Shown piece after piece: positions 30,915 to 41,240 of a stretch of 64,000 nucleotides of DNA (within the stretch, counting starts at the first letter, position 1; each line of letters starts with the position of its first letter). This DNA comes from Cercospora beticola (Eukaryota > Ascomycota > Dothideomycetes > Mycosphaerellales > Mycosphaerellaceae): positions 2,026,001 through 2,090,000 of the forward strand of contig NC_088943.1 of NCBI RefSeq assembly GCF_033473495.1, in the 5' to 3' direction. A program made the position numbers and the translations under genes. Under the pieces are notes generated by a model. It had not been told where the DNA came from. It made no database searches and saw only the letters and a program-made list of their open reading frames with translations.

Positions 30915-33281
30915 ATGGCCGCCGAAACACAGCTGGAAGCGTATGATGCCTATATTGAGGAGATGCGAAAGACCGAGTACCCAATGTTGAAGGACGATGC
31001 TCTCTATCTGGATCATGCTGGTACAACGCTGTACAGCAAGACTTATCTTGACCGCTTTCATGCTGATATGCTGGCAAATCTGTACGGCAACCCACATTCG
31101 GCATCTCCTGCCAGCCAGAGATCGACTTTAGAGATTGAGAATGTCAGGCACGAGGTTTTGCGGTGGTTCGACGCCGATCCTGACGTTTTCGATTTGGTAT
31201 TTACTGCGAATACCACAGCTGCTATCAAGCTGGTCGCGGAAGCTTTTCGCGAGTCAGAAGGTGGATTCTCGTATGCGTACCATGTCGATTCTCACACAAG
31301 CCTCGTTGGCGTGAGAGAACTTGCGAGCGAGCATCGTTGCTTCATATCGGATGAAGAAGTGGAGGCATGGATCGGCAGGGCCGCGAGTTCTCCTAGCACT
31401 CGGTTATTCGCTTATCCTGCGCAATCGAACATGAATGGCCGCAAGCTACCTCGAGATTGGACGCGCGAATGTAGGGATCATCAGATCTACTCCCTCCTTG
31501 ACGCTGCTGCATGCGCTGCTACATCTCCCCTCAGTTTCGCCGATGCAGAGTATGCAGCAGACTTCACTGCTCTGAGCTTCGCAAAGATGTTTGGATTCCC
31601 AGACATGGGAGCGCTGATTGTCAAGAAAGATTGCTCCCATCTGTTCCAACAGCGAAAGTACTTCGGTGGCGGAACTGTCGACATGGTCGTGTGTCTCAAG
31701 GAACAGTGGCATGCTTCCAAGAAAGGCACATTACATGAGCAGTTGGAAGATGGGACGCTACCTGTGCACAACATCTTGGCGTTGAAATCGGCTATGCAGA
31801 CACATCGACAGCTCTATCAATCCCTGGATCGCATTGTCGAACACACTACAGCCTTGTCAAAGTGCCTACACGATGGACTGGTCGCTCTCCGCCACGCAAA
31901 CGGTCGTGATGTATGCCAAATCTACAAACATACAAGATCGAGATACGGAGACGCGGAAACGCAAGGACCAACCATTGCATTCAACATGAAAGATGGGAGA
32001 GGCAATTGGGTGAGCAATACTGAGGTGGAAAAGCTGGCAGCGATCAAGAACATCCACCTTCGAACCGGCGGCTTGTGCAACCCAGGTGGGGTGGCAACAG
32101 GGCTCAACTTGGAGCCTTGGGAGATGCACGAGAACTTCTCGGCAGGCTTTCGCTGTGGAAGTGACAACGATGTGATGAATGGCAAGCCTACTGGAATGAT
32201 TCGCATCAGTCTTGGCGCCATGAGTACCAGAAGAGATGTCGTAAGGTTCCTTGAGTTCGTGGACGAGTTCTTTGTTGATCGAACTCTTCCCGCTGTCTCT
32301 CTGCCACCCTCACCAATGCCTCTGAATGGGACGCCAGATTGGCGCTTCTATGTCGAAAGTCTCACAGTATACCCGATCAAATCTTGCAGTGGCTGGCAAG
32401 TCTCGCACGACACGTCGTGGGAAGTTCGCCGCGAAGGTCTTGCATGGGACCGAGAGTGGTGCATAGTCAATCAGAGCACTGGTGCTGCTCTCAGTCAAAA
32501 GGCCCATCCCGCGATGGCTCTCATTCGGCCGGAGCTCGATCTCAAGAATGGCGTGCTGCGAATCAGACAAGCGAGCACCGCGGAGGCGATCACCGTACCA
32601 TTGTCAAAAGACCCGAGACCATTCGAGGCCAGTCAGAAAGTTGGCAACGCATCCGTTTGCGGCGACAAAGTCCAAGCACGAGTCTACACTTCAGCTGCCA
32701 TATCTGACTTCTTCACAAAATGTCTCGGCGTACCTTGCACTCTGGCGCGGTTCCCAGCTGCGACGCTGACTTCGCCTTCCGTCCGGCATAGCAAAGCACA
32801 TCTGCAAGTCTCTCAGCCCAGTACTCAGCAGCCTCGGCCTATCCTCCTTAGCAACGAATCACCCATTCTGACCACCTCCCGCTCATCCCTCAATCGTCTG
32901 AACGAGATAATCAAGGCAAAAGGCGGCAAAGCTGCGCACCCTTCCGTCTTTCGAGCCAACATTGTTCTGGCAGAATCACCTTTACTGCCGCCTGGCCAGG
33001 AACAGCCTTATGCTGAAGATTACTGGACGGGTATGAAGGTAGCCCATACAGATTCAAATGTAGAATTCGAGTTCCTTGGTGGTTGTAGAAGATGCCAAAT
33101 GGTCTGTATCGATCAAACTAGTGGGGAGAAAAACCAGGAGCCGTTTGTCACGTTGGCGAAAACGAGGAGAGTTGATGGGAGAGTGTTGTTTGGTGTGCAT
33201 ACATCATTATTGACGGGTGCGGATGGGGTCGCTGCCGGACAAGCGACGATTCGAGTGGGAGATGCGGTGGCGGCGTGGTGA
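30915..33281 (+). CDS. hxB: Molybdenum cofactor sulfurase
   Basis: Adds the terminal sulfur to the molybdenum cofactor of xanthine dehydrogenase and aldehyde oxidase (HxB in Aspergillus). The 788-residue protein has the two expected parts. The N-terminal NifS/cysteine-desulfurase-like domain (about 1-460) has YLDHAGTTLYS, NLYGNPHSASPAS, a PLP-lysine region ALSFAKMFGFPDMGALIV and a Cys-containing RTGGLCNPGG. The C-terminal part has a MOSC N-terminal barrel (from about 476, WRFYVESLTVYPIKSC) and a MOSC domain ending with GGCRRCQMVCIDQ, thought to bind the cofactor. Length and order match the family and no intron is needed. Convergent with the GNAT-like gene. Confidence 0.95.
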   Translation: MAAETQLEAYDAYIEEMRKTEYPMLKDDALYLDHAGTTLYSKTYLDRFHADMLANLYGNPHSASPASQRSTLEIENVRHEVLRWFDADPDVFDLVFTANTTAAIKLVAEAFRESEGGFSYAYHVDSHTSLVGVRELASEHRCFISDEEVEAWIGRAASSPSTRLFAYPAQSNMNGRKLPRDWTRECRDHQIYSLLDAAACAATSPLSFADAEYAADFTALSFAKMFGFPDMGALIVKKDCSHLFQQRKYFGGGTVDMVVCLKEQWHASKKGTLHEQLEDGTLPVHNILALKSAMQTHRQLYQSLDRIVEHTTALSKCLHDGLVALRHANGRDVCQIYKHTRSRYGDAETQGPTIAFNMKDGRGNWVSNTEVEKLAAIKNIHLRTGGLCNPGGVATGLNLEPWEMHENFSAGFRCGSDNDVMNGKPTGMIRISLGAMSTRRDVVRFLEFVDEFFVDRTLPAVSLPPSPMPLNGTPDWRFYVESLTVYPIKSCSGWQVSHDTSWEVRREGLAWDREWCIVNQSTGAALSQKAHPAMALIRPELDLKNGVLRIRQASTAEAITVPLSKDPRPFEASQKVGNASVCGDKVQARVYTSAAISDFFTKCLGVPCTLARFPAATLTSPSVRHSKAHLQVSQPSTQQPRPILLSNESPILTTSRSSLNRLNEIIKAKGGKAAHPSVFRANIVLAESPLLPPGQEQPYAEDYWTGMKVAHTDSNVEFEFLGGCRRCQMVCIDQTSGEKNQEPFVTLAKTRRVDGRVLFGVHTSLLTGADGVAAGQATIRVGDAVAAW

Positions 33282-33481
33282 GATTTCTACTGATGCACTG
33301 TAACGAAGAAGACAAATAAGAGCTAGGTCGACGAGCAGAACCACTTGGATAGAATCACTCTCGAACCTCAATGAAACGCAAATTGAAATGAATGGCAAGA
33401 GTTTGTAAAATGTATTGTGAAGTAGATTCAATTTTTCCTCAATCAACGACATCTCCTTCAATCAAGAACCCGACAAAAGCT

Positions 33482-35095
33482 CTAATATACCCGCCTCCCC
33501 ATAATCGTCATCGCCCTTCCACCTCTGTCCTCATCGCCTTGCCACCAAACCTCAAACCCGCTCTTCTCATACGACCTCACCAGTTTCCTCTCCGTCTCCA
33601 GGTAATCCTGATCCGTAGCTCCACTCCCCTTAACCTCCTCCATTGTCGTCCGAAAAGCCGCAGGAGACAAAATCACCGTTCCTCCAGGAAACAAAACACT
33701 CGGAGACCTGAGCGTCGTGATCCAGGAAAGAATGTTTTGTAGAACTCCTTGAGCGAGTCCTGTGCCCCGGAAGGGTTGATGGAGGAAGAATTCGGGAATG
33801 TAGAGGAGTTGATTGTTGGAGGGGCCAGTGAGGGAGATGCGGGGGAGAAGGTCGTCGACATGGTCGGAGAATTCTGGGCGGACTTCTCCAGCTTTGGTGT
33901 AGATGTTTTGGAGGGTAAGCTGGAGTTCGTCGAGGCCTGAGTGGGAGGATTCGGAGGCGGTGTGGTGGTCGAGCGGACGGATGTTTGGACCTGGGAGGAG
34001 GAGTTCGGTCTTCCAAGGGGAGGTCTCTGGGGTTATATCGATGACAGTCGCAGTGAGGTAGCCGGATCGTGGCTGTTCGTCGGAATTTGACTTGGTGCGT
34101 CGGGATTGAGAGCCGGGATTCTTCTGAGGCGTGATGAATACGTCGATGATGTACTCGACGCAACTTGCGTGCCTCTGGTGAGGAGAAGTTCTGACATTGA
34201 GGGTGAGGTCATACGTGTTGGAGGATTTGTCGTAGATAGTGTCCAACTTGGTATGAATTTGAGAAGACCGTGCAGCGGGCAGAGGCTGAGCGGTCTGCAG
34301 TGGGGCAGAGCGAGTGTCCAGGAATCTAGCTTTCGTAGGCTGCGGTGCTTTTCTCTTGCGTGTATTGAACACGATTTTGGAACCGGAGCCGCCCGCACCG
34401 CTAGTCTTGCTAGTGTCTTTGTTCTGGTCAAGATCCATCGCGTCTTTCTCACTACGGCTGTCCTCAGTCATATCCATGCCGGAGCTCGAGATTCGCTTGC
34501 GCTTGACAACAACAATCGTGCCGTCGTCATAATTCTCATCCTTTCCGTCTTTGTCCGCAGGGCTGTATCGTCTGCGCTGTCTCTTACGCGGAGGAATGAC
34601 AATGTCGGAAGAATCCGACTCGCTATCATGGTTAGCCTCCTCGTTGAAAGCTGCATCGACCATCGTCCTGCCGTCGGTCTCATCATCGTGATCATTGCCT
34701 CCAGCATCGACCTCCATTGCTTCGCCGGCCCCTTCATGTTGATCGACAGCTAGTGCAGAGGCCAAAGATGGTGCAGCTCCGTCATCCCTTCGACCGTTGG
34801 ACGCCCGAGTGCTTCTTCTCCTCCCGGAAACCGCACTCTCTTCCGCGGCTCGATCCCTCTCGCGCCTTTCCCTCCAGGCCGCCTCGGCGTCTGTTTCGTA
34901 CCGGAAGTTTCTCCACATCTTGCGGTGTCTCTCGTAGATAGTCGCCGACCTGCAGCTTTTTGATATTTCTCCGAGATTGATAGAGGGGGCTTGCTTTTGA
35001 ATCCTCGATACCAGTCGAGGTTGATTGCTTTCCCAAGAGCTGTTGCTTGTCGAAGCAGGAGATTTCCGAAGAAAGGAGAAGAGTTCTTCATGCAT
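33482..35095 (-). CDS. GNAT-like protein with long disordered N-terminal region
   Basis: A 537-residue protein. The first roughly 220 residues are charged and disordered: an Arg/Glu-rich stretch (AWRERRERDRAAEES), an acidic part (DHDDETDG) and a basic patch PPRKRQRRRYSP that resembles a nuclear localisation signal. The C-terminal 120 residues contain YIPEFFLHQPFRGTGLAQGVL, which looks like the strand and R/Q-x-x-G-x-G/A acetyl-CoA loop of GNAT acetyltransferases (here FRGTGLA), followed by a final segment SYEKSGFEVWWQ. I infer an acyltransferase fold with possible nuclear location; substrate unknown. No close family name is recognised. Confidence 0.7.
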   Translation of the reverse strand: MHEELFSFLRKSPASTSNSSWESNQPRLVSRIQKQAPSINLGEISKSCRSATIYERHRKMWRNFRYETDAEAAWRERRERDRAAEESAVSGRRRSTRASNGRRDDGAAPSLASALAVDQHEGAGEAMEVDAGGNDHDDETDGRTMVDAAFNEEANHDSESDSSDIVIPPRKRQRRRYSPADKDGKDENYDDGTIVVVKRKRISSSGMDMTEDSRSEKDAMDLDQNKDTSKTSGAGGSGSKIVFNTRKRKAPQPTKARFLDTRSAPLQTAQPLPAARSSQIHTKLDTIYDKSSNTYDLTLNVRTSPHQRHASCVEYIIDVFITPQKNPGSQSRRTKSNSDEQPRSGYLTATVIDITPETSPWKTELLLPGPNIRPLDHHTASESSHSGLDELQLTLQNIYTKAGEVRPEFSDHVDDLLPRISLTGPSNNQLLYIPEFFLHQPFRGTGLAQGVLQNILSWITTLRSPSVLFPGGTVILSPAAFRTTMEEVKGSGATDQDYLETERKLVRSYEKSGFEVWWQGDEDRGGRAMTIMGRRVY

Positions 35096-37981
35096 CGAGC
35101 GGCAGAGTTTTGATCTTGCACGAAAGAGTAGAGCATTGTGAATGGTGACAAAGAGGTTATGCCGAGTCGCGAGTGACTATGCTGAAGATGAATGGCATTG
35201 TGAATGTCCTCCACGTTTCTTTGTCTCAATAGAAGCAATGCCATCTTGTCGTGGGTGCTAGACGTCCGATAACACGCCGCTGCATGAAACTAGCGAAAGA
35301 TTGGGCCTCTGAACTGGACACAGAATCTCCATTGCTGATATCCGTATCGCTCTCTGGGCCGCCACGATTCCGCTGCGATGTTCTGAGCCTTCTTCGGGCC
35401 TTCTTCCTCGTCGTTGGAGTCACTTGATGCAGATGGACTGTCAATGCCAAGAATCTCTCCGTCGTTGGAGAAGAGTGGCTTGTCAGACGAGCCGTCTGAG
35501 CTTAGATGGTTCGTACCGCGGCAGAGTGAAGTATAGTGCTGTGATCAATTGTGTATAATGGCATCGTATCGTGTGTATAGAAAAGCATCTTACAAAGACC
35601 CGTGAAAATGAGGGACCCTGGGTTTCGAAAAGCAAGGGAGAGAAAAGAGTAGTGGGAGTGAGCAGACTGGGCTGAAGAAACGGACATGCAATTAGTGACC
35701 ATCAATGTCAGGGCAACTGAGACAGGAGTAAAGACAATGCCGCCTCCCTTGACTTAGCCTCTCCGATGCAGTTGGGGAAAGCAATCCAGTCGCCGGCTGG
35801 TGCTTCGTGATCTGATGGGCTTGAAATCCAAAAGGAAGCTGTGCGTCGACTTGCACGTTCGATGACAATATTTTGTCCAAAGAGATCGTTCACTACTCGC
35901 CTCGAGCAGTATTTTGATAGTTGTTGACAGCCGGGAGTCTGTTTCAATGGTCATATCTGAAGTCATTGCCTACGAGAATTGTCTCAACATGGGCAATATC
36001 GAAGTGTTCCTGAGAAGATGCGGCATTGCACGGACTATGATTGCACGGTTCGAGACGCGCTGAATCTGTCTTGCGCTGTATTCGGGCTCGAAATCAAGCC
36101 AATAGCCCCCCCTTGATGCGATGCTTGATCGCTCATTCATTGCTCGCGAGCCTGTTTGTGGGCGAGCAGTGCTGCAGCCTAGCCAACTCCGCATTGCGGA
36201 GTTGTTAGCCGAGATGAGGACGCCTTGCAAGGCTCGTGGCACAAACGCGGACGCGTAGGCTGTGCGACAATGGGCTGCCCAAAGTAGGCGAGGCTCCGGC
36301 TCGGCGAAGGAGGAATGATGCGACTTCTATGCCACGCGAGCATCATGGGCATCGTGCTGACATATCGCGACGGAAGATGCAAGCATAAACTGATGCTGGG
36401 TAGTAGAAGTGGCTTATCGCGAGATGTGAAAGCGCAGCATAAGGCCATGCACGTCGACGGTAGTCCATCCATGTCCAGGCCATGCTTCGGGGCAGTCTCC
36501 GCCGAGGACAAACAAGACGCGTTCTACATTGCTGACCCGGTGACGCACTTTTGATTGTGCAGGACCAGTGGTGCCCGATGGAGCTCCTATGCGAGACGTA
36601 AGCTTCCACCGCAAGGAGCAGCGTGCGTTCAACGGTCTCGCGAGTGTTCCTGTTTCGAGCGCGTGGGCGATGACGTTCGTCAAAGAAGATCAGTCGCGCA
36701 ATCTGCAACCCGACGAGCGAAGGAGCACAGTCGAGTGGCACATCGAGGCACATCGGGCTGCGTCGGAGCTGAGGTATGCGGACTGCTTATCGCCATGAGT
36801 TCGTGTCGTGCATGTGCTGCGAACATCCAAGTTGTAGACGCGGGAGCGCATATGTCATATGCAGAGTATATCTGTGTTGCACAAGTTGCAGGTGGCTGTG
36901 GTGGCGGTGACGCGTGGAGAGGGTCAATTGCATAATGTTGGTGAGACTCGCCTCACGCGTGGCTGGACGTTGGCCTTGATTCAGGACGAAGCTGAGTTGT
37001 TGGTGATTGCGAGGCATCTGGAACAGCGCAAATGTTTGGACACGCCGTTTGCGAACGATGTCATTGCCGTTGACGTGAACCAGGATGGCCAGTCGAGGGC
37101 ATCGGGATGTCGGTATGTGTTGGACATGCCGCGAAGCTTCTTTCTCACCTGCGCGCTGAGTCGCTGCCGCGACACGAACCCACCAGGCACCAAACTAGGA
37201 TGGATGGTGCACGTCTTCACTCTATCGCATCGCGGTGAGAAGGAGCAGCTGACGCGACACGTGTTGCTTGATGGGCGTATCGGGACACGGCGTGCCCGTC
37301 AGGAGACTCTCAGCTTGTTCCGGGCCGGGCGAGGGACGACATCGCGATCCCGTCGCTGCGAGTGGCCTCAACGGGACGCTGAAGAGCTCCCTCCGCGGGT
37401 GGAGATGTGAGTGGAGCAGCGTCTGGGCCCCATGTGTTTGGTCACGATTGCATGAAGGTGATGTGTGAAGCAGAGCAGCGTGCTGTGCAGAAGATTCCAG
37501 TCGGTGTTGTCGGCACTTTGTTCGTCAGAGTTTGGCGCTGGCGGAGGGCTTGGCATGGACTGGGATTGTCGTTGCTGTTTGGGACGAACCTGAAAAAAGT
37601 GGCCGTTGCGTCAGAACACGGTAACACGCAGTTGAGAGTCGCGCAGGAATGGCCAGCGGCCCTATCGCAAGCGCACCAGCTCCACGTTGTTGGCAAGTAT
37701 CGACTACTTCTTCAAGTCCAGACACATCTCTCCATCCGCTGCACCTCTTCTTCACTTCACTTGACCCTTCTGTCAGCTGCAGCTAGATCACTAACCGCGT
37801 CCCGTCACATCACCTGCTGTCTCGAAGTTTCCGATCACTTCAAAGGCAATCACGAGCGACTGGCACCACCTCCTGCCCATGAACTTGCGACACCAGACTT
37901 CCACACCACCTCCAAACACTTTCCACCTCCACCACCTGCTATACGACCGACGGTAGCTTCACCGCCGCCAACTCGCCCGCA
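35096..37981. other. 2.9-kb intergenic region
   Basis: The largest gap in the gene-rich part, upstream of the trehalose gene. Open frames (for example 36859-37410 +, 183 codons) have Arg/Cys-rich translations without domain signs and overlap others, so none is called. A hairpin-forming sequence AACTCCGCATTGCGGAGTT lies near 36185. A small unrecognised gene or a non-coding RNA could be hidden here. Confidence 0.4.
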
Positions 37982-40857
37982 ATGGCGACCAATTTGACTG
38001 TCTCGCTGTAAGTGCCGGACTCAATCCTCCTCCAAGAACCACGTGCTCACGTCTTGCCAGCTTCTTGCCCAACACTATCTCCTTCAACGAACTGCCCGCC
38101 AAAGAGCGCCGCCGAAGTCCGCCATTCAAGTTGAGTCAGCGCATCAGCTCCACCAATGACCTCTCCAACTCGACGACGAGCCTCCTCAATGGCCAAACAG
38201 CGCCCATGACGCCCACCCTCGAAAAGGCAATCGCCAACGAGCAATTTTTCACACCCGGCTCCATCGATGCCGCCAAGCGACTGTTTGCCAGACCAGGCGA
38301 CCCACGCTCCCTCCTCCGCAATGATGTACATGCCGAGTGGGGTTCACAAGCCATATTTAACCAGCCGCGATCTCGTGCTGGTCCTCTGCCTTCAGCTTCC
38401 ATACAGGACTTTGCCTCTGCATATGACAGGTACCGTGAAGAGGAGGACCGGAACAAGAGAACAGCAGCAAAGAAAGTCACGAGAGGTTCACCTTCCCAAC
38501 TCCAGGCCAGTCGCTCGGGCAGCTCAGAAAGAGGTTTTGAGGGCAGACCATTCACTGTGCAGCCGGCCGTCCATGGCAACGGCGGTCTGGTGAACGCAGT
38601 TCGAGAGGTGTCCGACATCGATCCTGCCAACGATCAGCCAGTCGATACCACGTGGATTGGCACCCTCGGTATGCCCACTGACGCTCTGCCGGAGAGCACC
38701 AAGGAAGAGATTCATGACCGACTGATCAACGACTATCATTCCGTGGTCGTTTACTGCAGTGACAAGGACATCGACGGTCACTATGCTCACTACTGCAAGA
38801 CCATCCTGTGGCCCATCTTCCACTACCAGGTCCCAGATCATCCCAAGAGCAAGGCCTATGCCGATCACAGCTGGGAGTTCTACCGAAATGTGAACAGGGC
38901 TTTCGCCGATCAGGTGATAGCCAGCTACAAGCGCGGCGATACGATCTGGGTGCACGACTACCACCTGCTTTTGGTCCCTGGCATGGTGAGGGAGAAGCTG
39001 CCTGATGCTAAGATTGGTTTCTTCCTCCACACCGCATTCCCGTCCTCCGAAGTCTTCCGATGCCTGTCGACGAGAAAAGAGCTGCTCAACGGTATGCTTG
39101 GCGCCAATCTCATCGGTTTCCAGACCGAAGAATATGCCTCCCACTTCCTTCAGACATGCAGCCGGTTGTTGGCTGTTGAGACCACTGCCGAGGGTGTACA
39201 AATTGACGAACACTTTGTCAATGTGACGTGCGTCCCCGTCGGCATCAACCCACCACTCTTCGAAGAGACTCTCGCCAATGACGAGGTTCAAGAGTGGGTG
39301 GCAACCATCAAGAAGAAGTACGAGGGCAAGAAGCTCATTGTTGCACGGGACCGCCTCGACCACGTGCACGGAGTCCGTCAGAAACTGCTGGCGTACGAGC
39401 TGTTCCTCAACAGATATCCAGAATGGCGCGAGGATGTTGTCATGGTACAGGTGGCAACATCGACCAGTGAGCAATCGGAACTGTTAGCTACAGTCTCTGA
39501 TATCCACACCCGCATCGACTCCGTGCACAGCACTCTGGCGCATCAGCCGCTGGTGTTCCTCAAGCAAGACATTGCATTTGCCCAGTACATTGCTCTGCTG
39601 ACAGTGGCTGACGGACTAATGGTATCCGCTCTTCGAGACGGCATGAACTTGACCCCGCACGAGTTCATCTACTGCCAGGATGGTCGAGGAGGCGAGAAGA
39701 AATATGGACCACTCATTCTGAGCGAGTTCACCGGCAGTGCAGCAGCTCTTGGGAAAGAATTCATCTCCATCAATCCTTGGGACTTCTCGGGCATGGCCGA
39801 TGCGATCAAGCAAGGTCTGGAGATGAGTGACGAAGAGAAGAAGCGTCGATGGGAGGTTTTGCACGACATTGTCCTCAAGAAGACTGGTGCCAACTGGATG
39901 CGGGAATTATCGAGACAGCTCGACACCGTGTACGAGGAGCATCACCAGCGAGCTTCTGCATCAGTGCCACGTCTCAACGTCTCTGCTCTGGCCGACAAAT
40001 ACAAGGACTCAGAGCACCGCCTCTTCATTATCGACTACGAAGGCACCCTTGCCCCGCATCGCACGACCTCTGGGGTTCCATTAGGCTCTCCACAGCGCGT
40101 CCTTGACACTTTGAACGATGTCATGACCGACCCCAAGAACGTAGTGTACGTCATGTCTGGTCGCAAGCCAGACGAGCTGGAGAATCACTTCCGCACACTT
40201 CCCAAGGTCGGACTGATTGCCGAGAATGGTTGCTTCGTTCGAGAGTTCGGAGTTGAAAACAATGAATGGACTTCGTTCGTCGACCTTAAGGAAGTCGCAA
40301 CGTGGAAGTCTCAGGTCCGAGGCATCCTCGGCTACTACTCGGATCGCCTCGAAGATAGCTACATCGAAGAGCGACATTGCAGCATGCTGTTCCGATACGA
40401 GAAGTCTGGCGACCAGGAAGCTGCGGTACGCTTTGCTGGTGAATGCGCAGACCAGATCAACGGCGCTTGCAAGAGTATGCGTATTCGCGCCGTGCCCATC
40501 AAAGGTGCCGTTCTTATCGAGCAGGAAGACTTCAGCAAAGGCACTGCTGCGACCCACATCTTTGACGCGCTTTGCAAGGATAGCAAAGGCTTGTCGGCGC
40601 CTGACTTCATGGTCATCGCTGGAGACGATCGTGAAGACGAGATTATTTTCAAATGGGCAAATGAGCTCGGAAAGGATGGCAAGGTCAAGGATGTGTTCAC
40701 CGTCACCGTCGGCAAGCGCAATACTGTGGCGCAGGCGACTCTTACTCAAGGCTCGACGGGTCTTCTCACCGTCCTGCAGCGTCTCGCTCAGATCTCAATT
40801 GACTCGCTGCCTCCGGACTACTTCGCCATACCGAGACACAAGACGTTTCCTTCATGA
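37982..40857 (+). CDS. Trehalose-6-phosphate synthase complex subunit, TPS3-like
   Basis: Likely a regulatory subunit of the trehalose synthase complex. Exon 1 (37982-38007) codes MATNLTVSL; a 53-bp intron 38008-38060 (GTAAGT, TTGCCAG) leads into FLPNTISFNELP, and the main exon runs to 40857, giving 940 residues. The N-terminal 190 residues are Ser/Pro-rich. A GT20 synthase-like domain (about 215-620) has WVHDYHLLLVPGM, HTAFPSSEVFR and RDGMNLTPHEFIYCQ. A phosphatase-like (TPP) domain follows from about 655. Its first motif reads IIDYEGTL, so the second Asp of the DxD motif is Glu, while the later GDDREDE motif (about 862) is kept. In active TPP enzymes the motif is DxDG, so phosphatase activity may be absent or changed, as in Tps3/Tsl1-type subunits. 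Convergent with STT4. Confidence 0.85.
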
Positions 40858-41240
40858 GCGCAGTCCGCCTCATGGACGAATCGATCGTCGCTCCGAGGGT
40901 GCTACTGGCTGGCCGCGTCGCCCTTCTTCAGAGAGATGTCTCGAGCACGTGATCTGCTTGATTGCCCTTTTCCACACACAGAAATGCGAGATGATAGCGA
41001 AGATACCCCAGAAATTCACTTTGAGCAGGTTTGATGATATTTGACCTTTTCTCCAGTCGTTGCACTTGCACCATAGACGGATTGATCAGTACGCACGGGA
41101 GTAGAAAGCGGAATTATGTAGAAGTACGCAGCAATGCATGAATGCCATGACATGCTACAGAGTCCTCAGTGCGAGTGAATGTTTAACATTACGTCTGCTT
41201 GAATCCGCCTTCCCTGTCTTGCCTCCTGCGAATGCTTCCT
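40858..41240. other. Intergenic region between convergent genes
   Basis: 3' flanks of the TPS3-like and STT4 genes. Nothing else recognised. Confidence 0.5.

Noticed and set aside
38524..39474. 316-codon open frame antisense to the trehalose gene
   Set aside because: A shadow of the conserved GT20 domain on the other strand; codon bias of the real gene explains it.
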